Shown here: positions 1 through 10,672 of the stretch, piece by piece
Position numbering within the stretch: position 1 is the first letter of the stretch
Layout of the letters: each line of letters opens with the position of its first letter
Origin: Bufo bufo
Taxonomy: Eukaryota; Chordata; Amphibia; Anura; Bufonidae
Assembly (NCBI RefSeq): GCF_905171765.1
Contig: NC_053398.1
Location: 51,892,338-51,956,337, forward strand
Length of the DNA: 64,000 bases
Direction of reading: 5' to 3'
Translations under genes and position numbers: made by a program
The notes under the pieces: generated by a model
What the model saw: the letters and a program-made list of their open reading frames with translations, nothing else
Told to the model about the DNA's origin: nothing
The model's database searches: none

Positions 1-453
1 TTTTCCGGTATTGAGATCCGAGGATCTCAATACCGGAAAAAAAAAACGTTTCCGTTTTTTAGTCCTCATGCTTTCTGAATAAAAGAGATCTGTTGAGGAT
101 GTCTTCCGATCCGGCAGCCTTCCGCTTTGTGACCGGACACAAAACCGCTGCAAGCTGCGGTTTTGTGTCCGGTCCGAAAAATGGAAAAAAAAAATGATCC
201 GGCACTGAAAACAATGAAAGTCAATAGTGACTGATTCGTTTTTTTTAGGAGCCTAAAAACCGAATCCTTTACCCCTTTCAATGTATTTAGTGAAGGATCC
301 ATTTTTTCCGTTTTAATGTCACAGAACTGCATTCTAATGGGACAGATGCATCCTGATGTGCAAAATCGAAACCGATCCGTATAATTCCAGTATTGAGATC
401 CTCTGCCTGATCTCAATGCCAGAATTAACAACGCAAGTGTGAAAGTATTCTTA
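1..453. repeat. Right part of a palindromic MITE cut by the window edge
   Basis: The segment begins with a perfect short hairpin (1-40) and ends near 431-453 with the motif CGCAAGTGTGAAAGTATTCTTA, close to the end seen on other MITEs here. Several short inverted repeats built on 'GGATCC' lie between. It looks like the right part of a TTA-flanked foldback MITE whose left end is outside the window. The open frames across it are by-products of the palindrome; no gene is seen. Confidence 0.5.
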
Positions 454-702
454 GCGTTGCTTCCTTGCACAGTGGCTCTCCTAACCATCCGGATGTGCAG
501 GGAAGTACTGCGGACCCTTCTGTCTCTGGATGAGTGCGGTGAGATCCCCATCGATTATAAAGTGATGGCGTATCCTAACAGTGTGCCTTTTCATTATAAG
601 GCTAGGGCACACAAAACATCCCTGGGCTGCTGCTTTTACATGTAAGCTGATGCTCATTCCATTGATTTCAATGCTGTTTTTTGTTAGCTATTTTTTATTT
701 TA

Positions 703-1173
703 GGCTACTTTCACACTGGCGTTTTGGCTTTCCGTTTGAGATCGGTTCAGGGCTCTCGCAAGCGGTCCAAAACGGATCACTTTTGCCCTAATGCATTCTG
801 AATGGAAAAGGATCCGCTCAGAATGCATCAGTTTGCCTCCGATCAGTCACCACTTCGCTTCGGAGACGGACACCAAAACACTGCCTGCAGAGTTTTGGTG
901 TCCGTCTGCCGAAACTGAGCCAAACGGATCCGTTCTGACACACAATGTAAGTCAATGGGGACGGATCCGTTTTCTATGACACAATCTGGCACAATAGAAA
1001 ACGGATCCGTCCTCCATTGACTTTCAATGGTGTTTAAGACGGATCCGTCTTGGCTATGTTAAAGATAATACAAACGGATCCGTTCTGAACGGATGCAGAC
1101 GGTTGTATTATCTGAACGGATCTGTCTGTGCAAGTCCATGACAGATCTGCACCAAACGCAAGTGAAAGTAGCC
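703..1173. mobile_element. Foldback MITE, TTA target duplication
   Basis: The left end reads GGCTACTTTCACACTGGCG and the right end is its approximate inverse (CGCAAGTGAAAGTAGCC), flanked by TTA at 700-702 and 1174-1176. The inside is palindromic, with repeated 'AACGGATCCGT' blocks. A 3-bp TTA duplication with no coding content fits a non-autonomous PIF/Harbinger-type element; the superfamily is inferred from the duplication only. Confidence 0.7.
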
Positions 1174-1176
1174 TTA

Positions 1177-2869
1177 CAGAGCATGTGTCAGCAGATCTGT
1201 ACCTATGACACTGACCTGTTACATGTGCGCTTGGCAGCTGAAGGCATCTGTGTTGGTCCATTGTTCATATGTGCCCGCATTGCAAATGAGCCTCTAGGAG
1301 CAACGGGGGCGTTGTCATTACACCTAGAGGCTCTGCTGTCTCTGCACTTTGACAGGGCCAGGCAGTGTAAATGTGATCTCGTCTGGCCCTGTCAATCAGA
1401 GCGCAGAGAGTGCGGCAGTTGCAGAGAGAGCAGAGTCTCTAGGTGTAAAGGTAACACCCCTGTGGCACCTAGAGGCTCATTTCCATATATTTAAATTATC
1501 ATTTTTCTCAGCAATGCGGGTCAGCCAGTTTCATAGGTACAAATCTGCTGACAGATGCCCTTTAAGACAAAACCTCATGACACATTCCCCCTAAAGAGGA
1601 CCTGCTCAGCGGGAGGAGCGGAGCACATTGCTATATAGTTTTATGGGAAAAGATATAGTAACACGTTATTAATTGTAATCTCTGCTTCCTTTGAGCTCAG
1701 TCATCATGTAGAGATGGCAGTCAGTCACTGAAGACTGCCCACTTGGCTTCAGAAGTTTCACTGAATGTTTTCCCACAGACGATATATCAGTCTGCTCCGC
1801 TCCTCCTGCTCTATAACCTGGTGACAGGCCCTCTTTAGAGTTCTACCATGGTGCTCTCCCAGCGTGGACACCCTGCGGTGGAGGATCGGGAGCAGCGCCC
1901 CTCCCTACGTGCACACGGTGATGACTTTGGCAGCTGGTTGTCACAGTACTAGCTGTACTTTATTTCCAACTAACCAGCGCTAGGTCAGTTGTTCCTGTAT
2001 TTGTTCTGCTCTTCCCGGCCTGGTCAGCAGTTCCTTCATGCTTGTAGCAGGAAAAGTTGTGCGGTGGGAGATAAGACCCCAGTAACAAATCCAAAGAGCC
2101 GAAGGAAGTGTCTTTAAACAATAGTAAATCTCCTAGGAATGGACAGTGGTTCCTTTCATCTCCATTCAGGTTTCAGAGAGTAACCTCTAAAATATGTTCC
2201 AAAAACAGATTCTCTTTCCATGTGTGACTCATTTATAGGGGCCGTCTCGTCAAGATCTCAGAGGGAGGTTGTCTGTTTATGGCCCACCACTATAAACCAG
2301 AGCCGAGTACTGCTATGTAGAGCATGTCTGTATAGCCAGCTGGAGCCTCAATGGTTAGCTGAGCGCCTCTAACTCCTCTTAATAATCAGAGGGGTCGCAG
2401 TGCTTGGACCCTCACCAGTGAATATTTGACAGGTCACTAGAACATCAGAAGTTTTTACAAGGTCCAGTGTCTCTTCAGCTTTTCCAGGAGTAAAATCCTG
2501 AGGATAGGTCATCAGTACCTGATCAGTGCGGTTCTGACAGCTGATCGGTGGCCGTGCCAGGTGTTTGCAGATTGCACAGTGCAATGTTCCATGGGATGCT
2601 GGAGGTAGATTCGGAGGTAATGGAGGTCCTTCAGGGAAAAGGCATGTACCCGCTCATAGATCCAGATTGAGACCACCGCTCACACTGTAAATTCTCAGAT
2701 CGGAGATTTCATGACTTACTGTGCATGACGACCAGGGGTTTTGTCCCTCCTGGACCAGAAGAACATAAGCTCTATTTACAACACCTCTGGGTGTTTTTTT
2801 TTTTGTTGTTTTTTTTTAGCCTTGCATTTTACTCATTTTTTATTTTTAATTTTTTTTTCAATTTCTTTA
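1177..2869. other. Intergenic stretch without recognised features
   Basis: No exon with splice signals and no recognisable protein similarity was seen. Around 1290-1480 there is a diffuse inverted repeat built on 'CACCTAGAGGCTC', probably an old MITE. The open frames are short and match no family I know. Confidence 0.4.
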
Positions 2870-2872
2870 TTA

Positions 2873-3237
2873 GGCTAGTTTCACACTTGCGGCAGGACGG
2901 ATCCGACATGCTGTTCACCATGTCGGATCCGTCCTGCGGCTATTTCGCCGTGCCCCCGGGCCGCTGCTCCGTCCCCATTGACTATAATGGGGACGGGGGC
3001 GGAGCTCCGGCGCAGCACGGCGGTGCACGGCGAAAGCCGCCGGACTAAAAAACCTGACATGCAGTAATTTTAGTCCGGCGGCTTTCGCCGTGCACCGCCG
3101 TGCTGCGCCGGAGCTCCGCCCCCGTCCCCATTATAGTCAATGGGGACGGAGCGGGGGCACGGCGAAATAGCCGCAGGACGGATCCGACATGGTGAACAGC
3201 ATGTCGGATCCGTCCTGCCGCAAGTGTGAAAGTACCC
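2873..3237. mobile_element. Near-perfect 365-bp foldback MITE
   Basis: Two arms of about 170 bp (roughly 2881-3051 and 3064-3230) are almost exact reverse complements around a short spacer (TGACATGCAGTAA). The ends carry the GGCTAGTTTCACACTTGCGG / CCGCAAGTGTGAAAGTACCC signature and TTA repeats flank it at 2870-2872 and 3238-3240. Each arm also holds a smaller palindrome built on CATGTCGGATCCGTCCTG. The close match of the arms suggests a young copy. There is no coding capacity. Confidence 0.8.
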
Positions 3238-3993
3238 TTAAATTTTTCAACAGTTTTTCATCTACAGCTTTTGCTAGATTATTGCTCTGTGCCTCGCACT
3301 GAATCAGTCAGGGGCAGCTCTGATGGCTCAATGTGGAGCCCGAATCTTTAAGCTCCTGACAACTCATAAACACTCATTTATTCCATATTCTTATTAGTTT
3401 GGTTCACAAATAGTGCCTGTAATGTAGAACCTGAGGGATTCCATGTGTCGTCTACAGACTTTAAGGTGTGCTTCAAAACCATTCTCTGGGCCTTAAAGGG
3501 GTTGTCCAGGCTACAGATATTGATGACCTATAATCCAGAGTAGGTCATCAATAACAGATCAGTGGTGGTCTTGCTGTTTTGGGCAGTCTGACTGCTCCAT
3601 ACACTGTGTAGTGGCAGAGCCGGGTACTGCAGCTCAGCTCCCATTAAAGTTAGTTTGTTAGAAAAATTCTCAAATTCAGCCCCCGATCCTATTCTTTATA
3701 TTTTTTGTGTATGTAGTGCCTTTGCTGACCACGTGGCCATGAATAACAGATTGTTCCATAGTTGTGTGGGTATAATATATGTTTAGAAGAAAAGTAATGT
3801 GAGATCTCTGGAGTGGATCCGTAACGTCATCATATGTTGTTGCACATGGCTCCTGAGGTCACAGGTTTTGTCTAAATTTTGTAAGCTGCTTGTGAGAATG
3901 GGCGCGTAGGGAATGGCAGTGGCATCTGCACGGACCCCTGTGTACTGGGCAGTACAGGATATGTTTGGTGTGGCTGCTTCTACACAGCGGGTA

Positions 3994-4012
3994 GGGGGGG
4001 GGGGGGGGGGGG
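3994..4012 (+). repeat. 19-bp G run followed by a short GGAC repeat
   Basis: An uninterrupted run of G is followed by GGACGGACGGAC. Length is probably polymorphic and prone to sequencing error. Confidence 0.9.
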
Positions 4013-4321
4013 CGGACGGACGGACTATCGGGTGTGTTGTGTGCAGTTCAGTGTGCCAGACTACAGCCTGGTGAACTCCTGTGCTACCTGGGCCCCCATC
4101 GTACTAGAGAAGGCTGTACAGGGCTGGGGTGAACCACAATGTTTTTCTATCGGGTTACAGTAACTATGAACAGGCTGATCCCCAGAGTTTTTTTTGGACT
4201 CCGGTCATTGTGATAAATTATATCTTTGTACAGTTCATGCAATAAAAACTTCAGCATGGCGTCCAGAACTGAATGAGATGTCTGATAACAGCTTTATTAC
4301 TGTCCCTGCTAGTAGGAAGCT

Positions 4322-4387
4322 GGAGTCAGCGGGGGTCCTGCGAGCCCATTGTGTGGAGTCGGCGGGGGTCCTGCGAGCCCATTGTGT
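4322..4387 (+). repeat. Two tandem copies of a 33-bp unit
   Basis: A 33-bp unit beginning GGAGTC(A/G)GCGGGGGTCC is repeated once with a single difference. The period is a multiple of three, so it keeps frames open on both strands; I do not read that as coding. Confidence 0.85.
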
Positions 4388-5557
4388 GGTGTGCACCCTG
4401 GGAAATACTAACTTGTTCCACTTCACTGAGAGGAAGGATAAATTGCAGGGAGGAGGTTTATGCAATGTCAGACTTATGAGAGCGGGCAGGGGTCTGCTTT
4501 ATTCTAGTAGTCCGTTCGTTTATACCAAAGTCCACCCTAAAATAACAGTGCCTGATTTATACCGCCCCTTCTGTGCCCTATCTGAGGCGTGGAGCGATGC
4601 TCTGAGCTTTGTCAGCGTCATAATTGGCATTGCCCACCCTGCAAGCAGTTAGTAAATCTGCTCATACAAAGTAGTGACACATAAGTGGTCTTACCGAAAC
4701 CTGTTGCTGGTGAAGCCTCTCATGGATGCGTGGCCCGTGGGACAAGGTCAGGGCACCCTTGTTCTAGAGACAGGGGTATGTCCCACCTCTGGGACCGTCT
4801 CCTTCAATGCTTTATTGCCCCAGAATGCCCCCAGGTACCTGTTCTGCAGTTTATTGACCCTCCGTGTTCGAGTGCTGCACGTCCAGATTGTTTACCTCTG
4901 CCTGCATCTGTTTCCTGCGCTCCCAAGGTTCAGTGCGGGCGCAGAGGCGCAGGCGCTAGAACTGAATGGACGTTTTTCATTGTGTCGGCGTGCCACGTGG
5001 CTGTGACATGTTGTACTTGGCACTGCCTGGAAGAGAGAGGTTCAGTGCAAGGACAGCACGCCACAGGAAGATGAGCAAGTCCAGTGAATGATGGGGAACC
5101 AGATCGTGGAAATGGCGCACTTTCAGGAGAGGTAATTACATTTGCATGCAGCGATCACCTCCACGTTATGAGGGTTAGCGATGACTATTGCCATCATTCA
5201 TCCTCAGAAACGGATTGAGGTGTCTGCATAAAAGGTTGTTTCACTCGTTCACGGGGTGATCCGCTGCTCCTCTACACGGGCGGGTTATCAAGAACGAGCA
5301 TTCGTCCCCAAGTGGGCAGTGGGAACCCGACATTAGGAAGTGTTGATCCAGGTTTTCCCCCCTTTTTTTTAGCACATAGAAATCATGTTGTTTTGCACAT
5401 ACGTCCTTATGTCTGTGTGATTGAATTTCAGCTCTTGGTTGTGACTTTCATTATTGTATGTGGATCCAGCTGGGATTGCCCCGTGGAAATCAGGAGCACA
5501 CGGTTCTTATTAGCTCATCTTAGCCGAGGGAGCAGGAAGGAGCGAGCGAGGTTGGGT
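4388..5557. other. Intergenic stretch without recognised features
   Basis: The DNA is moderately GC-rich and contains open frames of up to about 130 codons. None matches a family I recognise, and neither splice structure nor repeat ends were apparent. Confidence 0.35.
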
Positions 5558-6035
5558 TACGGTCAGAGATGTTTAAACCAACCTGTATCTCGAGAAATAT
5601 ATCAACAAATACATATGGGCCTAGTACTGCATACTAAACAACCTATACTGAACTACACCAATAGCCCAGAAAAATAATTATACAACTTGTAAATATAAAA
5701 TCTATACGAAATATCAAGTAAATAACAAAATTAAATGGTGAAAACATAAGCTGGAGCTACCCAGAGAAACGAGACACCAGCTAGGGAACCCCAGTGTATC
5801 GGAGACCAACCATAAAGATCACCGGGTCACTTGTCCAGCATGGAGTACATATACTATAAAGGCAGGTAAAGTGTCTATTTCAGAGGCAATGCACTAACAG
5901 CGATAGAAGTAACTGGTAACATTGCTACAAACAATAGTGACAATAGGTAACATTGCTGGTAGCAGACATGAGGTAAGCCCAAAACAATACCCAAGGAATA
6001 CATAAGGAAGACACAGGACCGATGAAAAGACTAGT

Positions 6036-6850
6036 AATAATTAACATAGTAACATAGTACATAAGGCCGAAAAAAGACATTTGTCCATCCAGTTCGGCCT
6101 GTTATCCTGCAAGTTGATCCAGAGGAAGGCAAAAAAACCCTGTGAGGTAGAAGCCAATTTTCCTCACTTTAGGGGAATAAAAAATTCCTTCCCGACTCCA
6201 ATCAGGCAATCGGAATAACTCCCTGGATCAACGACCCCTCTCTAGTAGCCATAACCTGTAATATTATTACACTCCAGAAATACATCCAGGCCCCTCTTGA
6301 ATTCCTTTATTGTACTCACCATCACCACCTCCTCAGGCAGAGGGTTCCATAGTCTCACTGCTCTTACCGTAAAGAATCCTCTTCTATGTTTGTGTACAAA
6401 CCTTCTTTCCTCCAGACGCAGAGGATGTCCCCTCGTCATAGTCCTGGGGATAAATAGATGATGGGAGAGATCTCTGTACTGACCCCTGATATATTTATAT
6501 ATAGTAATTAGATCTCCCCTCAGTCATCTTTTTTCTAACGTGAATAACCCTAATTTTGATAATCTTTCAGGGTACTGTAGTTGCCTCATTCCAGTTATTA
6601 CTTTAGTTGCCCTCCTCTGGACCCTCTCCAGCTCTGCTATGTCTGCCTTGTTCACTGGAGCCCAGAACTGTACACAGTACTCCATGTGTGGTCTGACTAG
6701 TGATTTGTAAAGTGGTAGGAATATGTTCTCATCACGGGCATCTATGCCCCTTCTGATACAACCCATTATCTTATTGGCCTTGGCAGCAGCTGCCTGACAA
6801 TGTTTACCCATTATAGTCAAGTGACCCAGCACTGTCTGCACTAAACACTG
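6036..6850 (-). pseudogene. CR1/Rex1-type LINE, C-terminal reverse transcriptase fragment
   Basis: Read on the minus strand, the region encodes the C-terminal tail of a LINE reverse transcriptase in two frames: first SLVRPHMEYCVQFWAP and ELERVQRRATKVITG (6524-6840), then RLWNPLPEEVV (6242-6439). These tail motifs are typical of CR1/Rex1-type elements. The 3' end is an ACATAGTA microsatellite at 6036-6055. Endonuclease and catalytic RT domains are absent, so this is a dead 5'-truncated copy. The exact clade is uncertain. Confidence 0.75.
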
Positions 6851-6896
6851 CCTCGACGCGCGTTTCGCCACACCCTCAGGCTTCGTCAGGAGGCTG
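6848..6896 (-). ncRNA. Hammerhead-ribozyme-like sequence
   Basis: On the minus strand the parts fall in the order of a type I hammerhead. Stem I is GCCTC (6894-6890) with GAGGC (6854-6850). The core CTGACGA is at 6889-6883. Stem II is GCC (6881-6879) with GGC (6869-6867), then GAA (6866-6864). A short stem III (AC/GT around a GCGC loop, 6863-6856) follows and the expected cleavage base C is at 6855. One extra A (6882) lies between the core and stem II and could weaken or abolish activity. Hammerheads are known in amphibian satellite and retroelement DNA; the assignment here is by eye. Confidence 0.5.
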
Positions 6897-7100
6897 ATAC
6901 GGTCAGAGACGTTTGCCTAGTCAAAACCAATAAATGCACATTCAGTGACCGTGAAGCAATGGCCAACTGCCGGCATGAACAGACGTGTCTGAGAACTGCT
7001 CCTGCTCCCGACCTACATCCTTCACCATCCTGGCACATATCCTCTAGCCATCATAGCTTGGTCAGTGCATAAGAGTAAGAGGAAGCCACAGATACAAACC

Positions 7101-7970
7101 ATGAGTCCTAGCAAGGCCCAAGCAGCAGCAGACAGGCTGAAAGAATATGCTAGGCAAGAGACCCAACATGGCGCCGCTTCCTCTGTGACGCCACGAGCCT
7201 CTGTTACATGCGGGCAAGCAGTACAGCAGTCTACAACAAACTACCGAAGAACCTGAGTTCACCTTGAAGGCAGCTTATGATCAGCTAATGACCCCCTTCA
7301 CATCCTGCTAGACCTCGCTTACAGGCAAGATCGAGGAAGTGAGAGTGGACTTGGGCCTACTACGCCACGTCGTGCAACAACTAAGGGATGGGGGTCTGCC
7401 ATACTGAAGACCGTATATCGGTCTTAGAGGATCTTACCCATCCACTGACAGCAAGGATGCAAGCCTTGTAAAGCTAAGTGGATCTGTGGAGACAAAAATG
7501 TGATGGACCTAGAAACTTTGGCTCGGAGGAACAATGTCAGAATCTTGGGCATGCCGGAAAGAGCTGAAGGCCCAGATCCGGCAGCATTCCTGGAGAAGTG
7601 GTTTAAATCCATATTTCTTGAAGCGGCCTTTTCTGTGGCCTATGCTGTAGAGAGGGCTCACAGAGTCCCTGCCCGACCACTACCTTATCCTCAGCCAAGC
7701 AAGGAATAAACAGGCTATATCATTTAAAAATATGACCATGTCGCTCTTTCCCGATTTCTCAGCGGAACTTCAGAAGAAGTGCGCCACCTTTGTATCTGTA
7801 AAGAGACACTTAAGGGAATCTAACCTACAATATTCCATGGCGTACCCTGCTCACTTGCGCGTGGTGGATGGCGGGAAAACGGTCTTCTTCACTGACCCCC
7901 GGGATGCGCAGGACTGGGTGACCAGGCGCCCAAGACACCACCCACTTGAATGGTATCGTGGCTCTGAGTT
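7101..7970 (+). pseudogene. L1/Tx1-type LINE ORF1 protein, broken
   Basis: Three pieces match the intact ORF1 at 16456-17303: an N-terminal piece with SPSKAQAAADRLKEYARQE (from the ATG at 7101), the RNA-binding RRM piece with RRNNVRILGMPERAEG (7500-7708) and the C-terminal domain with SLFPDFSAELQKKC (7732-7970). Frameshifts and at least one stop separate them. The intact family member is an RNA-binding trimer with a coiled coil, an RRM and a C-terminal domain. This copy cannot make the protein. Confidence 0.85.
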
Positions 7971-8126
7971 CTTTCTCCTTGTCCTCCTACAGGAGAATCT
8001 CTTTATTGGACAGAGGTGAGATTTTTCACAGTCTACACCTTGGACTATCTGTATCGTAATTGCTTATAACTATACCCAATTGTAACAATCCTAGTTGTAC
8101 TGAGAATCTGTCGGGTACCCCCTGAC

Positions 8127-8739
8127 TAGGGCTGCAGTAAACGATTATTTTAGTAATCGAGTATGCTATCTATTTTATTTTTTACGATTTAATCGAGTAA
8201 TCTAATAAGAAAAAATGAATTAATAGACTGTTTTCCTTTATAAAAACTCATCAGACCCCCTGCCATCAGTAACACCCTTCGTTCCCCCCTGTGTGATCAG
8301 CCCAAGTACTTCAGTTCCCCCCAGAGCCATCAGCTCTCCCCCCACCCCAGAGCCATCAGCTCTCTCCCCTTGTGAAATCATCTGCCCCCTTGCCCCTCCT
8401 GACACCATAAGTGCACAGCGTCATAGGTTGCTATGACGCTGTGCACTCCGGGCGCCCGGCCTTAGTCGCACCAACTGCGTCTGACGTCACACAGCGCGTC
8501 AGGTCACGGTGTGCGCACGTCAGGAGGTCAGTACAGTCCAGGACCATGGATGTGCTGTGGCGTGTCCGGAGGCCCCCTGCTGTAAAGGTGAGTATTGCGG
8601 GCCAGAGGGAGACCACGGAGCGGGAGTAATATAGCAAGCGCTTCACTCCCGCTCCGTGGTCACGTGACGCAAAAAATTAGCATCAAGGAATTTTGTGTGT
8701 CGTATTACTCAATTCAATCAAGTAATCGTTTCAGCCCTA
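8127..8739. mobile_element. Non-autonomous hAT-type element nested in the LINE
   Basis: The ends are inverted repeats (TAGGGCTGCAGTAAACGATT on the left; TAGGGCTGAAACGATTACTT as the reverse complement on the right). An exact 8-bp target duplication, CCCCTGAC, lies at 8119-8126 and 8740-8747. An 8-bp duplication with TAGGGCTG-type ends is the hAT signature. The 613-bp interior has no transposase; it is AT-rich near the ends and GC-rich in the middle, with a hairpin near 8400-8460. It inserted after the host LINE. Confidence 0.88.
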
Positions 8740-9092
8740 CCCCTGACTAACCAAGGGTAGCTTAATGATGTCCACCGCACTGGTTATTGTTTATTGCTCC
8801 ATGACTAAGTTAAGGGAAACCGGTCAGATGCCTGCATAGGTATTCCACCATATTATACTAGGCAGGTCCCCGACCTTGTAGCCACAAAGATGGTTTCTAC
8901 ATCTTTTATACAGTTTGTACAGTTTTGGTTATTTAAGTTTTGTTCTATGTTATTTCTTTTTGTTAAGGTATGGCACACAAGCATTAGACACAGAATATAT
9001 AGGGTACCTCAATTTAGGGAGTGGAAAGTAATGTTAGGTCGACCATGCTCTTCAGATACTGGATATCCTGCAGTTGATACAATGACACATCC

Positions 9093-9300
9093 ATGTCCAC
9101 CTCAAATGTGATGTCCTGGAATGTGAGAGGATTAGGAGGTTCCAGAAAAAGGATAGCAGTTATCGCTCATATCCGTAAATATAATCCCCATATTCTTGGT
9201 TTACAGGAGACACATTTAACATCAGACACGGCAGGGAGGCTTGCGAAACCGTGGGTACAGTGGTCAGATCATGCATACGGGAATTTATACTCCAAAGGGG
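9093..9300 (+). pseudogene. L1/Tx1-type LINE ORF2, N-terminal endonuclease fragment
   Basis: The frame carries the start of an APE-type endonuclease: NVMSWNVRGLGGSRKRIAV with its metal-site Asn, followed by HILGLQETHLTSDTAGR with the catalytic Glu. It aligns directly with ORF2 at 15910. About 70 codons in, similarity ends and GC-rich foldback DNA begins. Most of the endonuclease and the whole reverse transcriptase are missing. Confidence 0.85.
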
Positions 9301-9307
9301 TATCCAC

Positions 9308-9853
9308 ATTATACTCGCGTGCGCCGTGATCGCCGGGAGCTCCTTCTTCTCATAGGTCTGTGCGGCGCATTGCTAATGCTATAAGCATTAGCAATGAGCC
9401 GCACAGACAGAAGAAGGAGCGCCCGGCGGCCACGGCGCACGTGAGTATAATGCTGCTCACTAACATACCATCGCAGCCAGGACTTCAGTAGTGTGACTCC
9501 TGGCTGCCATGGTAACCGATCAGAACTGCCCACTGCCACCAATGCAGACAAACATTCCCGGCACCCGACCTCTGACAGGTCGCTGTGATCCGCGCGATTA
9601 ACCCCTCAACTGAGGGGTTAATCGCGCGGATCACAGCGTTCAGTCATAGGGGCCGGGATATGGCCGGCACATTGGTATACAGGCATTCATTGGTGGCGCA
9701 GTGGCCACAGTCCCTCCCCTCCTCCTCCTACTCTGTTCTCATTGGCGGTCAGCGGCAGCCGCGCACAGTGGGGAGGGAGGGACTCCTCTCCTTCTTCACT
9801 GTGCCGACTCAGGAAACCATGGTGCGCGCCGAGAGCGCATCTTTGAAAACGGG
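9308..9853. repeat. GC-rich foldback DNA with two hairpins
   Basis: The first hairpin (about 9315-9445) pairs the arms CTCCTTCTTCTCATAGGTCT... and ...AGACAGAAGAAGGAG around a loop at GCTATAAGC. The second (9582-9640) is a nearly perfect palindrome through CCCCTCAACTGAGGGG. The 'CATTGGTGGCGCAGTGGCCA' block and following CCTCC tract near 9690-9725 recur at about 19080-19110 and 19370-19405, linking it to the element at 18844-20917. Confidence 0.6.
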
Positions 9854-9925
9854 CTGACAAATACCCAAGCGCCAGGACCAAATTCCTGGTCGACCTGGCG
9901 CCTGGGATTTGTCGAGCCCTGCCAT
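9854..9925. repeat. Short inverted-repeat remnant of a hAT-like terminus
   Basis: Two arms (GGGCTGACAAATACCCAAGC and the reverse complement of TGGGATTTGTCGAGCCC) face each other almost without spacer. This looks like two transposon ends joined after loss of the interior, or one end with a subterminal inverted repeat. The 'GGGCTCGACAAAT' end type is hAT-like; that assignment is tentative. Confidence 0.45.
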
Positions 9926-10316
9926 AACATGTATAGCTTGGAAGAAAGACGAGACAGAGGGGATATGATAGAAACTTTTAAATACATAAAGAGAATCAAC
10001 TCGGTAAAGGAGGAGAGCATATTTAAAAGAAGAAAAACTACCACAAGAGGACACAGTTTTAAATTAGAGGGGCAAAGGTTTAAAAGTAATATAAGGAAGT
10101 ATTACTTTACTGAGAGAGTAGTGGATGCATGGAATAGCCTTCCTGCAGAAGTGGTAGCTGCAAATACAGTGAAGGAGTTTTAAGCATGCATGGGATAGGC
10201 ATAAGGCCATCCATTTAAGATGGGGCCAAGGGCTATTCATAGTATTCAGTATATTGGACAGACTAGATGGGCCAAATGGTTCTTATCTGCCGACACATTC
10301 TATGTTTCTGTCCTCA
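9926..10316 (+). pseudogene. LINE 3' end, C-terminal reverse transcriptase tail
   Basis: The frame from about 9928 to 10183 encodes YSLEERRDRGDMIETFKYIK and, near the end, VVDAWNSLPAEVVAANTVKE. This is the conserved C-terminal tail of CR1/Rex1-type LINE polymerases, and a stop follows. The 3' non-coding part ends at the TTCTATGTTTCT motif near 10303-10312. Only the last fifth or less of a LINE is present. It starts exactly where the hAT-like remnant ends. Confidence 0.7.
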
Positions 10317-10672
10317 CAGCATCATAGTGATCTATGTCCTGTCCTTTACTCACAGCATCATAGTGATCTATGCCCTGTCCTTTACTCACAGCATCATAGT
10401 GATCTATGCCCTGTCCTTTACTCACAGCATCATAGTGATCTATGCCCTGTCCTTTACTCACAGCATCATAGTGACCTATGCCCTGTCCTTTACTCACAGC
10501 ATCATAGTGATCTATGCCCTGTCCTTTACTCACAGCATCATAGTGATCTATGTCCTGTCCTTTACTCACAGCATCATAGTGATCTATGCCCTGTCCTTTA
10601 CTCACAGCATCATAGTGATCTATGCCCTGTCCTTTACTCACAGCATCATAGTGATCTATGTCCTGTCCTGTA
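10311..10672 (+). repeat. 36-bp minisatellite, about ten copies
   Basis: A 36-bp unit (TCACAGCATCATAGTGATCT... followed by ATG(C/T)CCTGTCCTTTAC) is repeated about ten times with few differences, mainly C/T at one position. Because 36 is a multiple of three, three different frames stay open through the whole array on both strands. These are repeat artefacts, not proteins. Confidence 0.95.

Larger units (their letters stand above)
5558..6920 (-). mobile_element. Composite retroelement insertion with near-identical flanks
   Basis: The segment is bracketed by a direct repeat, TACGGTCAGAGA(T/C)GTTT, at about 5558-5575 and 6899-6916, which could be a target-site duplication. Inside are about 450 bp of unclassified non-coding sequence (5580-6035), a 5'-truncated CR1/Rex1-type LINE fragment on the minus strand (6036-6850) and a hammerhead-like sequence (6848-6896). 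That all of this entered as one unit is an inference; the LINE could be a later insertion. Confidence 0.4.
6957..9300 (+). mobile_element. Decayed L1/Tx1-type LINE, 5' part only
   Basis: The segment begins with a short 5' leader resembling that of the better copy at 11938-17452. It continues through a broken ORF1 (7101-7970) and the first part of the ORF2 endonuclease (9093-9300), where similarity stops. A hAT-type element (8127-8739) sits between ORF1 and ORF2. Losing the 3' part is unusual for a LINE, because target-primed insertion normally truncates the 5' end; a later deletion or rearrangement near 9300 is likely. Confidence 0.8.

Noticed and set aside
4194..5074. Overlapping plus-strand frames of 110-152 codons
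   Set aside because: They overlap a 33-bp duplication and GC-rich DNA, match nothing recognised and have no splice or poly(A) context.
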